Positions 1-8,914 of a DNA stretch of 54,188 nucleotides are shown here, piece after piece (positions within the stretch are counted from its first letter, which is position 1; every line of letters starts with the position of its first letter). Under the pieces are notes generated by a model. It saw only the letters and a list, made by a program, of their open reading frames with translations. It had not been told where the DNA came from and ran no database searches. Location of the stretch: the NCBI GenBank assembly GCA_018668595.1, contig JABJCP010000039.1, forward strand, positions 1 to 54,188, given 5' to 3'. Position numbers and translations under genes: made by a program. The stretch comes from Candidatus Woesearchaeota archaeon (GTDB lineage Archaea > Nanobdellota > Nanobdellia > Woesearchaeales > UBA11576).

Positions 1-19
1 AAAAAACTAAAATGAAAGA

Positions 20-1027
20 TTATTGATCCTGCTCTAATCTTTTTAGTTCTGCGTTAGGATCAGGATTAGGATCTACTTGTCTAACGTTAAACTCTAAACG
101 ATCAAACATTTCATTCTTGTTAACCTTACCGCCAAGTTTAACTAACTGACCTAGCATAGTAGTTTTTAACTCCTCAACTTTTTCAGGAATCTCCTTGTAA
201 TGTAGCATATCTTCATGAGTTTTGCCAATAAGTTTTAGAGCTTGCTCACGGAAGAAAACACATCTCAACGTACCTGTACCATCATCAACCACACAATTAA
301 GAACGTATGAAAACTCAGGTTCGACAGCACCATGTTCTGCACAAACATGCTTATCTTCATTGAGTCTTGCACGCTTACCACAAGTTGGACAAACCTCAAA
401 AAAAGTAGGATTGAAAACTTGAACCACTGTTGCTAAAACTTCAACATTAAAATCAGACCCACTTAAATCTACAATTTGTTTACGCTTCATATCAGACGCA
501 GTAGCATTGTCAGGAAGATCAATAGATACACCTTCTGGATTTAAAACAAATTCAGTTTTACCAGTTGTATGAACCTCAATGCGATCATTATTAGATCTTG
601 CCATTCCACCTTGAAGTTGAATAATATCTCCAACTTTGAATTCTTTCATAACATCTGTTTGATCATGCCAACAAGTAACTCGTAAAACTCCTGTTTCATC
701 ACCAATCAAAAAAGAACCTACTTTACCATTGCCTTTATCATTAGTAAATTCTCTAACTTCATAAACGCCAAGAACCTTTCCTACAGTTTCTACATTACGC
801 ATTCCAGAAAGAATATTTTTTATCTTAATAGAACCACCAGACTGATCAACAAGACTAACACCAAGCTGATTTGCAATAATGTGCGCTGCACCTTCTTTGG
901 AAATCAAACCAGAAAGCTGATCTAACTTTTCAGCAACTTTGGAATCAATCTCAGAATCAGAAAGCCCTGATTTCTCTTTAATAATTTCAACAAGTTTTTC
1001 ATATGGAATTTGAAACAAATACAACAC
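20..1027 (-). CDS. Replication factor A (RPA) large-subunit-like ssDNA-binding protein
   Basis: Archaeal-type single-stranded DNA-binding protein of the RPA family, acting in replication, repair and recombination. An N-terminal helical segment (about residues 1-65) is followed by an OB-fold (about 75-170, with IGDETGVLRVTCWHD). A second OB-fold region carries a zinc-binding motif near residues 212-235 (CPTCGK, then CAEHG), as in archaeal RPA41-like proteins. The 335-aa length is normal for a one-polypeptide archaeal RPA. The start is ambiguous. The GTG at 1025-1027 lies inside a GGGGGTG stretch that looks like a Shine-Dalgarno site, so the TTG at 1016-1018, six bases downstream of it, is a good alternative. 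It is the only clear information-processing gene in the window and marks the chromosomal edge of the secreted-protein block. The RPA call is firm; the exact start is not. Confidence 0.88.
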   Translation of the reverse strand: MLYLFQIPYEKLVEIIKEKSGLSDSEIDSKVAEKLDQLSGLISKEGAAHIIANQLGVSLVDQSGGSIKIKNILSGMRNVETVGKVLGVYEVREFTNDKGNGKVGSFLIGDETGVLRVTCWHDQTDVMKEFKVGDIIQLQGGMARSNNDRIEVHTTGKTEFVLNPEGVSIDLPDNATASDMKRKQIVDLSGSDFNVEVLATVVQVFNPTFFEVCPTCGKRARLNEDKHVCAEHGAVEPEFSYVLNCVVDDGTGTLRCVFFREQALKLIGKTHEDMLHYKEIPEKVEELKTTMLGQLVKLGGKVNKNEMFDRLEFNVRQVDPNPDPNAELKRLEQDQ

Positions 1028-1034
1028 CCCCAGG

Positions 1035-1064
1035 TTATTTATTAAATAGTATTTTAATAAATAA
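1035..1064. promoter_or_regulatory. 12-bp inverted repeat upstream of the RPA gene
   Basis: TTATTTATTAAA at 1035-1046 is perfectly mirrored by TTTAATAAATAA at 1053-1064, with a six-base spacer. It lies immediately upstream of the RPA start on the minus strand, inside an A/T-only promoter-like region that contains further ATTAAATA copies up to about 1085. It could be an operator overlapping the TATA region, or chance in very AT-rich DNA. The rest of the 1028-1244 gap shows nothing else. Confidence 0.35.
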
Positions 1065-1244
1065 TATTTTATTAAATAATATCTATTTTATTTTTCATTA
1101 CTTATTTATTCTTATTTATTAAGCTATTAATAATATGTATAGAAGGGAAAAATGGAAGTTTAAAAAGATGTTGATTGTTGGGTTTATATGTTTGGATGTG
1201 TGTTTAATTTGTTTTTAAATAATGTTGAATAAGATTAATCATCA

Positions 1245-4200
1245 TTAAATATTCAAATACTGCTCTACTACCAAATCCTCAGGAATCTGACCCATAAACG
1301 CATTATTCTTTTTATCAAACGTAACGCCAAAAATATAAGTCTTAGTTTCACCAGGTGGTTGAGGACATGACGCAAGAACTGAAATTGGATGTGATAAAGG
1401 AGAAATCAAATCTGCAGGTAGAGTGCCAAGAAGCTTAATGTTTTTTGAATTTTTATTTGGAATAAAATTAGGATTAGGTGAATCTGCACAAAAAATGTCA
1501 ATACGATAAGAATCAGTTTCAAACATAGTTGTTCCATCAAGATTTAAAATAGGTTCTTCTAATGCAGAAATCTTAGCGGACGTTATATCTGTTTCTATGC
1601 TAATTGGCACTAGCTGAGGTGGAAGAGAATCAGTAATACTTGTTGTAATAGAATTTACATCAGGAGATGTATAACCATCTGAATCAGCACCAATAATACC
1701 AAAATACCAATTTGTTGCTTTTGGAAGATTTGGAATAAACCTAAAATAAAAATGACCTGTTTTAACATAATAAGTATACTCTTTGTCAAACTCTAAAAAA
1801 GCATAATCTAGATTTGGTTGCTTTGCCCAAAACTCCACATCACACAAACCAGAGGAAGGTTGACAACGAAATTTAGTTATATCAATATCATCTAAAATAA
1901 TTAAATTATCATCATTAAATTCAAAATAATTTGAATTATCACCCATCTCGCCTGCTTGAAATAAATTAATTATTTCGCTAGGAGTAAGTTTAGACAACTT
2001 TTTTGAATTTGCAGTTGCAGCAGAGGTTGAAAATAAAGTGTAATGATCAATATCACTTTCTAAAATTTCATCCCATGCAACAATGGCACCTCTATCAATA
2101 CCAAACAAAGATAAACTGTTTAAACTAGAAACTTTAGGAATTGTTGATCTAAAAGTTTCAGCAAATCTAATGACCACATTCTTTTCTTCTAATATTTCTT
2201 TTTCAGAATCATATGCATAAAAAGTATAAGGAGTATTAACGCAAAACTTAACATACTTAACAGATGACTCATCTACTTCGCACTCTTCAATATCAGAATC
2301 AGGAAGTTCTTTGTAAAATCCTAACGCACCACTATCTTTAACTAAATAAAATGAATCGAATTTGTCGTATGTGAATTTAAAATTGCTCATGAACTTAGGC
2401 TTAGGATCTGTATCTTGACCCGTAACATAATCCCCAATAGCAGTTGCAAGAGAATCTATCAAATCTTCTGTTGGAAGATAATAAAGAGCAGTATCTTTTA
2501 CAATAACTGGCGACGCTGTGAATGAAAAAGAATCTCCTCCATCCCAAATAAATCCCTGTTCTCCTTTGAACAAATCTTTATCAAGCTCAATAGATTTACT
2601 TAAAGTAATTGTCGTGGATTTATCAGGAGGAATGGATGAAATAAAAATTTCAGAATCATCTGCATATTCTACTAAATGATCAGGTGCATCATACTGACAA
2701 GAACAATTATCACCCGGAGCATTTTTACAAGAATCAATAAATTCTGCTAATGAATTAATAGCGTCCTCTGCAATAGTTTCACAATACAAATCCCAATTAG
2801 GAAACTTACCCGATGATAAACCAAATGCGCCTGTCAATTCTTTATTGCCGGAATCCATAATTGAACCTGCATATTTTGCCATCCAATCTGGTTGATAATT
2901 AAAATTGAAAAGACCCGTTTTTTGTTCCAAAACTACATCTTCTGCATTATTCATTTTTTCAAAAATACAATCAATATCTGCTTTACATTTTTTAAACTCT
3001 TTAACAGATTCTGCAATCTTAGAATAAATACTAAAATCATAAGGAATATCTACACTAAAAGAAGGATTAAATGAGTATTCTGACTCTCTAAAAATAGGAG
3101 AAAAACTAGGAATATAAGTTATTTTTGGGACGAGACTTGTCGATAATTTAGGAGTTACTTTTTGTTCTGTTGAAGGTGTTGGTTGTGCTGACTTACTCCC
3201 CACATCCGAAGTACAAGTATTTATTTGTTTACCTTTCATGCAACCAAGAACCATGCCACGACGAGAACCATATGCTTTTTTTAAACCTTCAACATCTGAT
3301 GTTTCTATAGGATTTGGAAATTCTGGCTTTGTTGAAGTTCCAATCTGATAATAATAAGCGTCAAAACCATCTGCATATCTCAAACAATGAACAACTGGTT
3401 TAACATGAGGATGATCAGAAACAACTAAAATCCTATCCCCTTGCTGAAAAACTAATTCTCCCGACGGCTTTTGAACTTTTTTTGAAAGTTTATAATTCGA
3501 AGTTGTACTTTGAGCTTTATTCTCTTTGAAAATAATTTTTGAATCAACCCCTTTGTTTTGCATTAAAACTGCCATTTGCTCTGCTTCACAATTAGAACTA
3601 GCTGTTCCGTGAGCGCCACAACCACCAGAGATTAAAATTTCATTAAAATTATTTCCTTGAGTAAATAAATCAAAAGCTCCATTTACTCTTTTTTCTTGAA
3701 TAGATTTTTTATGGCTTCCTAACAGGAACATAGAGCTGAAATCAGATAGTTGAGCGCTAGATGTGTAAGGACAAGAATTAACTTTAGCCCCTGATGATTT
3801 AGAAAAAGAAATGTCTCCAATAAGCGCATAGTGATCAGAAGCTTTTGATGTGTCAACATTCAAACTATTAAATGAAAGCGATTTAGAAATAAAAATATGA
3901 TCTATACTATTATCTCCAGAACCCGAATATGTAATTAGCTTAGTTTTAGGATGAACCATGCCTGTTGTAAATTTAGACAAACCGTCTAACTCTTCATTAA
4001 AATCACCCATTACAACAACATGACCTGATTCGCTCGACGCTAAATTATATAATTCATCGATTTGATCTGCTCTTGCTTTAGGCTCATAATTACTAAGATG
4101 CGTATTGAATATAGTAACATCATTATTCTCTAAAGAAATCTTTACTTTCTGATAAATTCTTTTTTCACCTTGTTGAGAATTATACTTTGCAAAAGATTGA

Positions 4201-4535
4201 GAACTAAAAGGATATTTAGAAATGATCGCAACACCATACTCTCCTCCATGAGCACTAATTGATTTAGAAAAATACCCCTCCCAATTTAACTCTGACAAAA
4301 TATGTTTGTAATTATCTTTTTGAGTTGAATCTTTTAGATTTGTAACAACTTCTTGCAAAGCAACAACATCAGGATTATTAGTCTTAATTATTTGAACTAT
4401 TTTATCTGCGTTTGTTCCCAATTTGATATTAAATGTCATTACTTTAACACCTGAAACTGAAACAGTAAATGATGAGAAAATTAACATTATTAATAAAAAC
4501 AAAAAAATCTTTTTCGATATATTCTTAAGCATCAT
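1245..4535 (-). CDS. Secreted multidomain protein: endonuclease/exonuclease/phosphatase domain plus DUF218 (YdcF-like) domain
   Basis: A 1096-aa exported protein with an N-terminal signal sequence (about residues 10-30). Residues about 30-270 form an endonuclease/exonuclease/phosphatase (EEP) domain: VMTFNIK at the start, DVVALQEV with the metal-binding Glu, VVVMGDFNEE, and the closing SIDHIFISK and SDHYALIGDI motifs. EEP enzymes cleave phosphodiesters in nucleic acids or phosphate esters of inositols and lipids. Residues about 272-435 resemble DUF218/YdcF-SanA: GSHKKS, ILISGGCGAHG, CEAEQMAVLMQNKGV, then ILVVSDHPH. The remaining ~650 residues are FN3-like or unrecognised and probably extracellular. 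It starts with tandem ATGs, and the upstream minus-strand gap holds an 8-bp tandem repeat. An EEP-DUF218 fusion is unusual. The EEP call is strong, the DUF218 call moderate, and the substrate unknown. Confidence 0.75.
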   Translation of the reverse strand: MMLKNISKKIFLFLLIMLIFSSFTVSVSGVKVMTFNIKLGTNADKIVQIIKTNNPDVVALQEVVTNLKDSTQKDNYKHILSELNWEGYFSKSISAHGGEYGVAIISKYPFSSQSFAKYNSQQGEKRIYQKVKISLENNDVTIFNTHLSNYEPKARADQIDELYNLASSESGHVVVMGDFNEELDGLSKFTTGMVHPKTKLITYSGSGDNSIDHIFISKSLSFNSLNVDTSKASDHYALIGDISFSKSSGAKVNSCPYTSSAQLSDFSSMFLLGSHKKSIQEKRVNGAFDLFTQGNNFNEILISGGCGAHGTASSNCEAEQMAVLMQNKGVDSKIIFKENKAQSTTSNYKLSKKVQKPSGELVFQQGDRILVVSDHPHVKPVVHCLRYADGFDAYYYQIGTSTKPEFPNPIETSDVEGLKKAYGSRRGMVLGCMKGKQINTCTSDVGSKSAQPTPSTEQKVTPKLSTSLVPKITYIPSFSPIFRESEYSFNPSFSVDIPYDFSIYSKIAESVKEFKKCKADIDCIFEKMNNAEDVVLEQKTGLFNFNYQPDWMAKYAGSIMDSGNKELTGAFGLSSGKFPNWDLYCETIAEDAINSLAEFIDSCKNAPGDNCSCQYDAPDHLVEYADDSEIFISSIPPDKSTTITLSKSIELDKDLFKGEQGFIWDGGDSFSFTASPVIVKDTALYYLPTEDLIDSLATAIGDYVTGQDTDPKPKFMSNFKFTYDKFDSFYLVKDSGALGFYKELPDSDIEECEVDESSVKYVKFCVNTPYTFYAYDSEKEILEEKNVVIRFAETFRSTIPKVSSLNSLSLFGIDRGAIVAWDEILESDIDHYTLFSTSAATANSKKLSKLTPSEIINLFQAGEMGDNSNYFEFNDDNLIILDDIDITKFRCQPSSGLCDVEFWAKQPNLDYAFLEFDKEYTYYVKTGHFYFRFIPNLPKATNWYFGIIGADSDGYTSPDVNSITTSITDSLPPQLVPISIETDITSAKISALEEPILNLDGTTMFETDSYRIDIFCADSPNPNFIPNKNSKNIKLLGTLPADLISPLSHPISVLASCPQPPGETKTYIFGVTFDKKNNAFMGQIPEDLVVEQYLNI

Positions 4536-4546
4536 ATTAATTATTA

Positions 4547-4586
4547 GTTTATTAGTTTATTAATTTATTAATTTATTAGTTTATTT
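4547..4586. repeat. Five tandem copies of an 8-bp unit (RTTTATTA)
   Basis: GTTTATTA, GTTTATTA, ATTTATTA, ATTTATTA and GTTTATTT follow each other without gaps between the 1096-aa and 278-aa genes. The array sits directly upstream of the EEP/DUF218 gene start on the minus strand. It may be a slippage-prone spacer affecting promoter geometry, or simple low-complexity sequence. Confidence 0.6.
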
Positions 4587-4591
4587 ATTAT

Positions 4592-5428
4592 TCATTTTTT
4601 TAAATTGTATTTATTTAATGTATTTGAATGATGTGCATTAATAATTGCATCAATATCACTTTGCTTAAATCCCTTATTGATTAAAATATTTCTAATTGTT
4701 GTGTAAGGTACTTTTCTAGATATTAAAATATTAAAATCCGCCAATAATTTATTTTGATTTGTTATCTTTTGAAATGACTCTGACGTTAAAGGAATTTGTT
4801 TTTTAGTTCTACCAACATAATAAAAAATAAACAAACCAATTATAAATAAAACTAGCACAATGGAAATTATAAAAAATTCTGATTCAAACTTTTCAAAAAA
4901 GTTTAAATTATCTTGGTTATTGTTCTGGTTCAAGCCTAATTTTTCTTCTTGAACTCTTTGTTCTTCTAAAACTTCTTTTGGAACAGCTTCAGATCCGTAG
5001 ACTTCTAATTCTCCTACTTGTGCTGTAATAATTTTTTCTGCTTGATCTGAAGGTAAAGAATTAATATCTAGGTTTTCTGATAATAATTTAGCTTCAAATT
5101 TAGTAATGGATAAGTCTGATTCTACTTTTATTAAAATCTCTTCTAAATAATTTGCTTCTTCAAATGCTTGATCTTCAATATAATTTTCAAGCTCTTCAAG
5201 AGACGTACAATAAGCAATATCAGTACAACAAAGAGATCCATCTTCGAGAATCATATCAGTTCCATAACAAGATTCATCAGATTCGCACAAAATACCATCT
5301 AACTGATCGCATTGTTCTTGGTTGTTTTCGGAGTTTGCAAAAACAGGAAATGAATTTAACACTAAAGAAAACAAAATACACAAAATCAAAAACATACAAA
5401 AATTCAAACTTAATCTAAATAGTTTCAT
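4592..5428 (-). CDS. Exported single-TM protein with cytoplasmic helical C-terminal domain, function unknown
   Basis: Not recognised as a named family. The 278-aa protein has a signal peptide (about residues 8-31), a cysteine-containing extracellular segment (about 38-75 with CDQLDG, CESDESC, CCTDIAYC) and an acidic helical middle. A strong TM helix at about 182-205 is followed by a basic cytoplasmic tail ending in a small domain (ISRKVPYTTIRNILINKGFK). The tail resembles the C-terminal tail of the 379-aa neighbour (SYRSKGYSFNQIRAGLIKFG), so the two membrane proteins may connect to the same cytoplasmic partner. Its start lies six bases after the stop of the chitosanase/SGNH/NlpC gene, which implies co-transcription. 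Confidence 0.65.
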   Translation of the reverse strand: MKLFRLSLNFCMFLILCILFSLVLNSFPVFANSENNQEQCDQLDGILCESDESCYGTDMILEDGSLCCTDIAYCTSLEELENYIEDQAFEEANYLEEILIKVESDLSITKFEAKLLSENLDINSLPSDQAEKIITAQVGELEVYGSEAVPKEVLEEQRVQEEKLGLNQNNNQDNLNFFEKFESEFFIISIVLVLFIIGLFIFYYVGRTKKQIPLTSESFQKITNQNKLLADFNILISRKVPYTTIRNILINKGFKQSDIDAIINAHHSNTLNKYNLKK

Positions 5429-5434
5429 TTTAAA

Positions 5435-7735
5435 TTAATTGACCTCGCTAGTTCCGCACAATCTAGTTGCTCCAGCATAATCTTTTCTCGTTGAGAGGGG
5501 AACAATTTTAACAGGATGGCCTGCATGAATTAACTTATCATCACCCATATACATACCAACATGGGTAATACCATCATTATCGCAACCTTTTTTGCCATCA
5601 TTATTCGCATCATAAGTACCACACATCAAAATCAAATCGCCTTTTTCTAAATTTTGAATATTTGGAACTGAAGGTGTACAAGAATCTGCACCCAACGTAG
5701 GAGTTCCATCTACAGGCACACCTATATTTTTACCTTGCCACCTCGCACTTCTTGAAACATGCTTTTTAAAATTAGGTTCTTGATAAATTTCACCATAACG
5801 CATGTAAACCCAAGCAGTATAACTTGAACAATCAATAGGACAAGACTTATATTTTTCTAAAGATGCTTGACACTTAGGATGATCATCATCTTGAAGACAC
5901 TGATCAGGAGATGGAGGATCAGAAGATGCAGACCAACTTTTAGCACCCAAACAATAAGGATGACCTAAACCTTTTTTTGCAATTTCTACAAGACGATCTC
6001 CACAAGAACCTGCAGAAGGAATATTATCTGCAATAGCAGCAGTCTCAGATGATAATGAACCTGCACCTGAAGACAAACCAGAATTAGGAACTGAATCAGA
6101 TAACTTATTAAAAATACTAAACAAATCAAAAATATCTCCAACAGGATCATGTTTTTCTAAATCTGCACCCCAAAGACTTTTTGAAATTCCTGTAATAGTT
6201 GTTTTTCCACTTTCTACAGAAATAAAAAAATCATAAAATGGTGGTGCTTTTGGTGGTTCGAATGTTATATCTGCAGCTGTAGGGATATTGGATGACGTTG
6301 ATGTTTGTTGCTGACTTGATTGAGTACCTGCCAAATCTAATTGTGAAAAAACATTTTGTGCCCAGCCATCAGAACCTGCTTTATTATAATGAATACCGTC
6401 AGAAAGTTTTGTAATGTTTGCTAAATCTCTAGAATCAACAAAAGTACAATAAGGAGTTACTGCTTGTTTAACAGATTCTGCAACAGTATCTAAATGATCT
6501 TTAAAATTAATTCTTGTTGTTTTTGGAGGCCCAACCCAAATACATTTAGCAGATTCAGAAGCAATTTTTGCAAGATCACCACACTCAGTTTTTATTTTTT
6601 CTAACTGTTTTGCTTTTCCCTGTGAAAGATGATTAGAACCTAATGAAATTATTATTATGGTCGGTGAATAAGTTTCTAAAATCATTTTTAATGATGTCTT
6701 GGTTTTCAATGGAACATTAGTTCCTTGTTCGTCGCTGTATCTCGAATAACCCAATAACTTATTTTGCATATCAGGTTTACTAATAGAATAATGAACATGA
6801 CCCTTAACCCAATGACCTGCACGACTACCTGAAATTGCATAAGTTCTTACTGTATTTGAACCAGATCTTAATAATAAATCCATCGCTTTACCATACCAAC
6901 CAACAGTATGAGAATCGCCAATGTGAAGAATTGTATTTGACAAATCTGAACTCGCAGATTGCGATGAACCTCCTAAAGAATCTGTATTAAAAAAAGATTG
7001 TAATTCCTCGTCGAATAATTGAGCTGCTTTTGAATTAATCTCTACTTCTGAAAGTGGCTTGCCATTACCTGATCCTGGAAAAACAACATAAACAAATTCT
7101 CCTTTAGTTCCGCCTTTTTTTGCACTAACTGTAAAACCTAAATTTTCTGCTAGTTTAATTGATGCCTCTCCAATTTTTCCACCAGGACCAACATCTGCAA
7201 AAATAGCACCTGACTTTTTGCCAGTATTTTTACTAATTACAACACCTACATCACCTAGTTTTGCGCCAAGCTTTGCCTTTAACTCTTTTGACAAAACAAA
7301 ATAAGGAATTTTTTCTGAATCAACATAACGTGCAGGATCATTATTTTTCTTTGTACCATCAGAAAGTGCAGTGGTGGAAATATAAAAACCAGGATAAGGC
7401 TGACTTTCAGTCTGAATATAAGGATTACCCTTTGAATCGGTTGAAATCCCCCACCAATTACCCGGACTACCTGCATTACCCAAATTATCCAAAGCTAAAC
7501 TATTATCTGTAGGATGATACGCTCGTGGAGAACCATCTGCATCAATAGACATTTTTGCTGTAAAATGAAAAACATTTTTATTTGAATCTGAAAAACCAGA
7601 AAGTTGATTAACACTTGAACTTGCAACAGTAAGAACAGAAAATTCGCTTAAGGATGAAGAAGTAACTAATGAAAATAAAACCAAAATAATTAATACTGCT
7701 ACTACTGAGAACAACTTTTTAGATTTATTTTTCAT
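5435..7735 (-). CDS. Secreted GH75 chitosanase - SGNH hydrolase - NlpC/P60 fusion
   Basis: A three-enzyme exported protein. After a signal peptide (about residues 1-33), residues ~45-235 match GH75 endo-chitosanases: DADGSPRAYHP, NAGSPGNWWG, and FADVGPGGKIGEASIKLA, whose Asp and Glu are nine residues apart as in the catalytic pair of that family. Residues ~265-460 form an SGNH/GDSL esterase: HIGDSHTVGW with the nucleophile Ser, IIISLGSNHL, and DGIHYNKAG with the Asp/His pair. The C-terminus (~600-766) is NlpC/P60: DCSSYTAW (Cys), THVGMYMGD (His) and LIHAGHP, typical of peptidoglycan endopeptidases. I start at the ATG at 7733-7735 because it gives a clean signal peptide and clears the upstream gene; a longer reading from a TTG at 7786 overlaps that gene. 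GH75 is mainly fungal and bacterial, so transfer is likely. Confidence 0.85.
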   Translation of the reverse strand: MKNKSKKLFSVVAVLIILVLFSLVTSSSLSEFSVLTVASSSVNQLSGFSDSNKNVFHFTAKMSIDADGSPRAYHPTDNSLALDNLGNAGSPGNWWGISTDSKGNPYIQTESQPYPGFYISTTALSDGTKKNNDPARYVDSEKIPYFVLSKELKAKLGAKLGDVGVVISKNTGKKSGAIFADVGPGGKIGEASIKLAENLGFTVSAKKGGTKGEFVYVVFPGSGNGKPLSEVEINSKAAQLFDEELQSFFNTDSLGGSSQSASSDLSNTILHIGDSHTVGWYGKAMDLLLRSGSNTVRTYAISGSRAGHWVKGHVHYSISKPDMQNKLLGYSRYSDEQGTNVPLKTKTSLKMILETYSPTIIIISLGSNHLSQGKAKQLEKIKTECGDLAKIASESAKCIWVGPPKTTRINFKDHLDTVAESVKQAVTPYCTFVDSRDLANITKLSDGIHYNKAGSDGWAQNVFSQLDLAGTQSSQQQTSTSSNIPTAADITFEPPKAPPFYDFFISVESGKTTITGISKSLWGADLEKHDPVGDIFDLFSIFNKLSDSVPNSGLSSGAGSLSSETAAIADNIPSAGSCGDRLVEIAKKGLGHPYCLGAKSWSASSDPPSPDQCLQDDDHPKCQASLEKYKSCPIDCSSYTAWVYMRYGEIYQEPNFKKHVSRSARWQGKNIGVPVDGTPTLGADSCTPSVPNIQNLEKGDLILMCGTYDANNDGKKGCDNDGITHVGMYMGDDKLIHAGHPVKIVPLSTRKDYAGATRLCGTSEVN

Positions 7736-7748
7736 TTTATTGTGATTT

Positions 7749-8888
7749 TTAATTTTTTCTCTCAAATTTCTTAATTGCTTTATCAACTAATTTTTCAGGA
7801 TTGCCAAACTTAATCAAACCTGCACGGATTTGATTAAAGGAATAACCTTTAGATCTGTAAGATGTAATTAAATTTAATAATTTCTCAAAAGCTAAATCAG
7901 ATTTTTTCTTATATTTTGCTAATTTTTTGAAAACAAATAATAAAAACACAACTACTATAATGATACTTAACACAATAATAAAACTTTTGCGAGAAATAAA
8001 CTTATTGAATGAAAAATTATTGTCGAGTATTGGTTTGTCACTTAAAATATCTGGTAGGCCTGCGCCGTCTACAAATATTTGATCTTGATCAGATACGTCA
8101 TCAACTAAAGTAGGTTTAGAACCATCTAAAGTTGGAAATTTGTCTTCTAGACTAGGAAAATCATTAGGATTATTTGGATCAGTGTTTTTATTTAATTCGA
8201 CTGCATCTGCATATCCATCCCTGTCAGAATCGCTCCACCCAATAGTTACGTAATTATCCAAAGGATCAGAATTTGATCTTAATTCATCCAGATTGAAATA
8301 ACCATCATTATCTAAATCAATCCACCAAGGAACTGAATTAAAATTATGCGGATCTGTTCCCTGCAAAATTTCTACGTAAGTTGGAAAACCGTCCCTATCT
8401 TCATCCATACAATCAGAATCATATTTACCATCAAGAAAATCAAAACAAGCCTCTTCAAATTCAGATAAACAAATACCATCACCATTATCACAAATAACAT
8501 TTGCATCTTCTTCTATGTCTATTTGATCTATAATTGGAATGCTAGCCTGATTATTAGGATCTGACCCTTTATTTAATTCATCTTCATTTCCAAACCAATC
8601 ACCATCAGAATCCCATGAATCCAAAAAAGAATTACATTTGTCAATTCCAACGTCCTTATTTAACAAATAATAATCCTTAAAAGACAAAGATAAATCTTGT
8701 AACTCATAACATAATGCTAAATTTAATATGGATTCGTCAATATCATAATCTAAATCTGAAAAAAACGGTTTGATAGTAATATTTGAAAAATCAAATTCTG
8801 CATTAACAGTAGATGAACAAATAAAAATAAAGATAAAGCTAACTAAAACAAACAAAAACATTTTTTCATAATTTATTTTTGATTTCAT
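7749..8888 (-). CDS. Membrane-anchored protein with thrombospondin-3-like calcium-binding repeats
   Basis: A 379-aa exported protein. It has a signal peptide (about residues 8-30), then a run of DxDxDG loops (DSDGDWFGNEDEL, DRDGFPTYVEIL, DLDNDGYFNLDEL, DSDRDGYADAVEL), each followed by a SDP/TDP turn. These are typical of thrombospondin type-3/EF-hand-like calcium-binding stalks. A TM helix at about residues 305-325 precedes a basic cytoplasmic tail with SYRSKGYSFNQIRAGLIKFG, a small helical domain shared with the 278-aa protein. It is probably a cell-surface stalk or adaptor, with calcium rigidifying the extracellular part. Its stop lies 13 bases before the chitosanase fusion start. Function beyond architecture is not assignable. 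Confidence 0.72.
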   Translation of the reverse strand: MKSKINYEKMFLFVLVSFIFIFICSSTVNAEFDFSNITIKPFFSDLDYDIDESILNLALCYELQDLSLSFKDYYLLNKDVGIDKCNSFLDSWDSDGDWFGNEDELNKGSDPNNQASIPIIDQIDIEEDANVICDNGDGICLSEFEEACFDFLDGKYDSDCMDEDRDGFPTYVEILQGTDPHNFNSVPWWIDLDNDGYFNLDELRSNSDPLDNYVTIGWSDSDRDGYADAVELNKNTDPNNPNDFPSLEDKFPTLDGSKPTLVDDVSDQDQIFVDGAGLPDILSDKPILDNNFSFNKFISRKSFIIVLSIIIVVVFLLFVFKKLAKYKKKSDLAFEKLLNLITSYRSKGYSFNQIRAGLIKFGNPEKLVDKAIKKFERKN

Positions 8889-8914
8889 TTTGAATAATTT
8901 AAATTTTGAAGATA

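Noticed and set aside
5435-7786. Longer reading of the chitosanase fusion from a TTG at 7786
   Set aside because: It overlaps the upstream gene and puts 17 charged residues before the signal peptide; the ATG at 7735 gives a normal leader.
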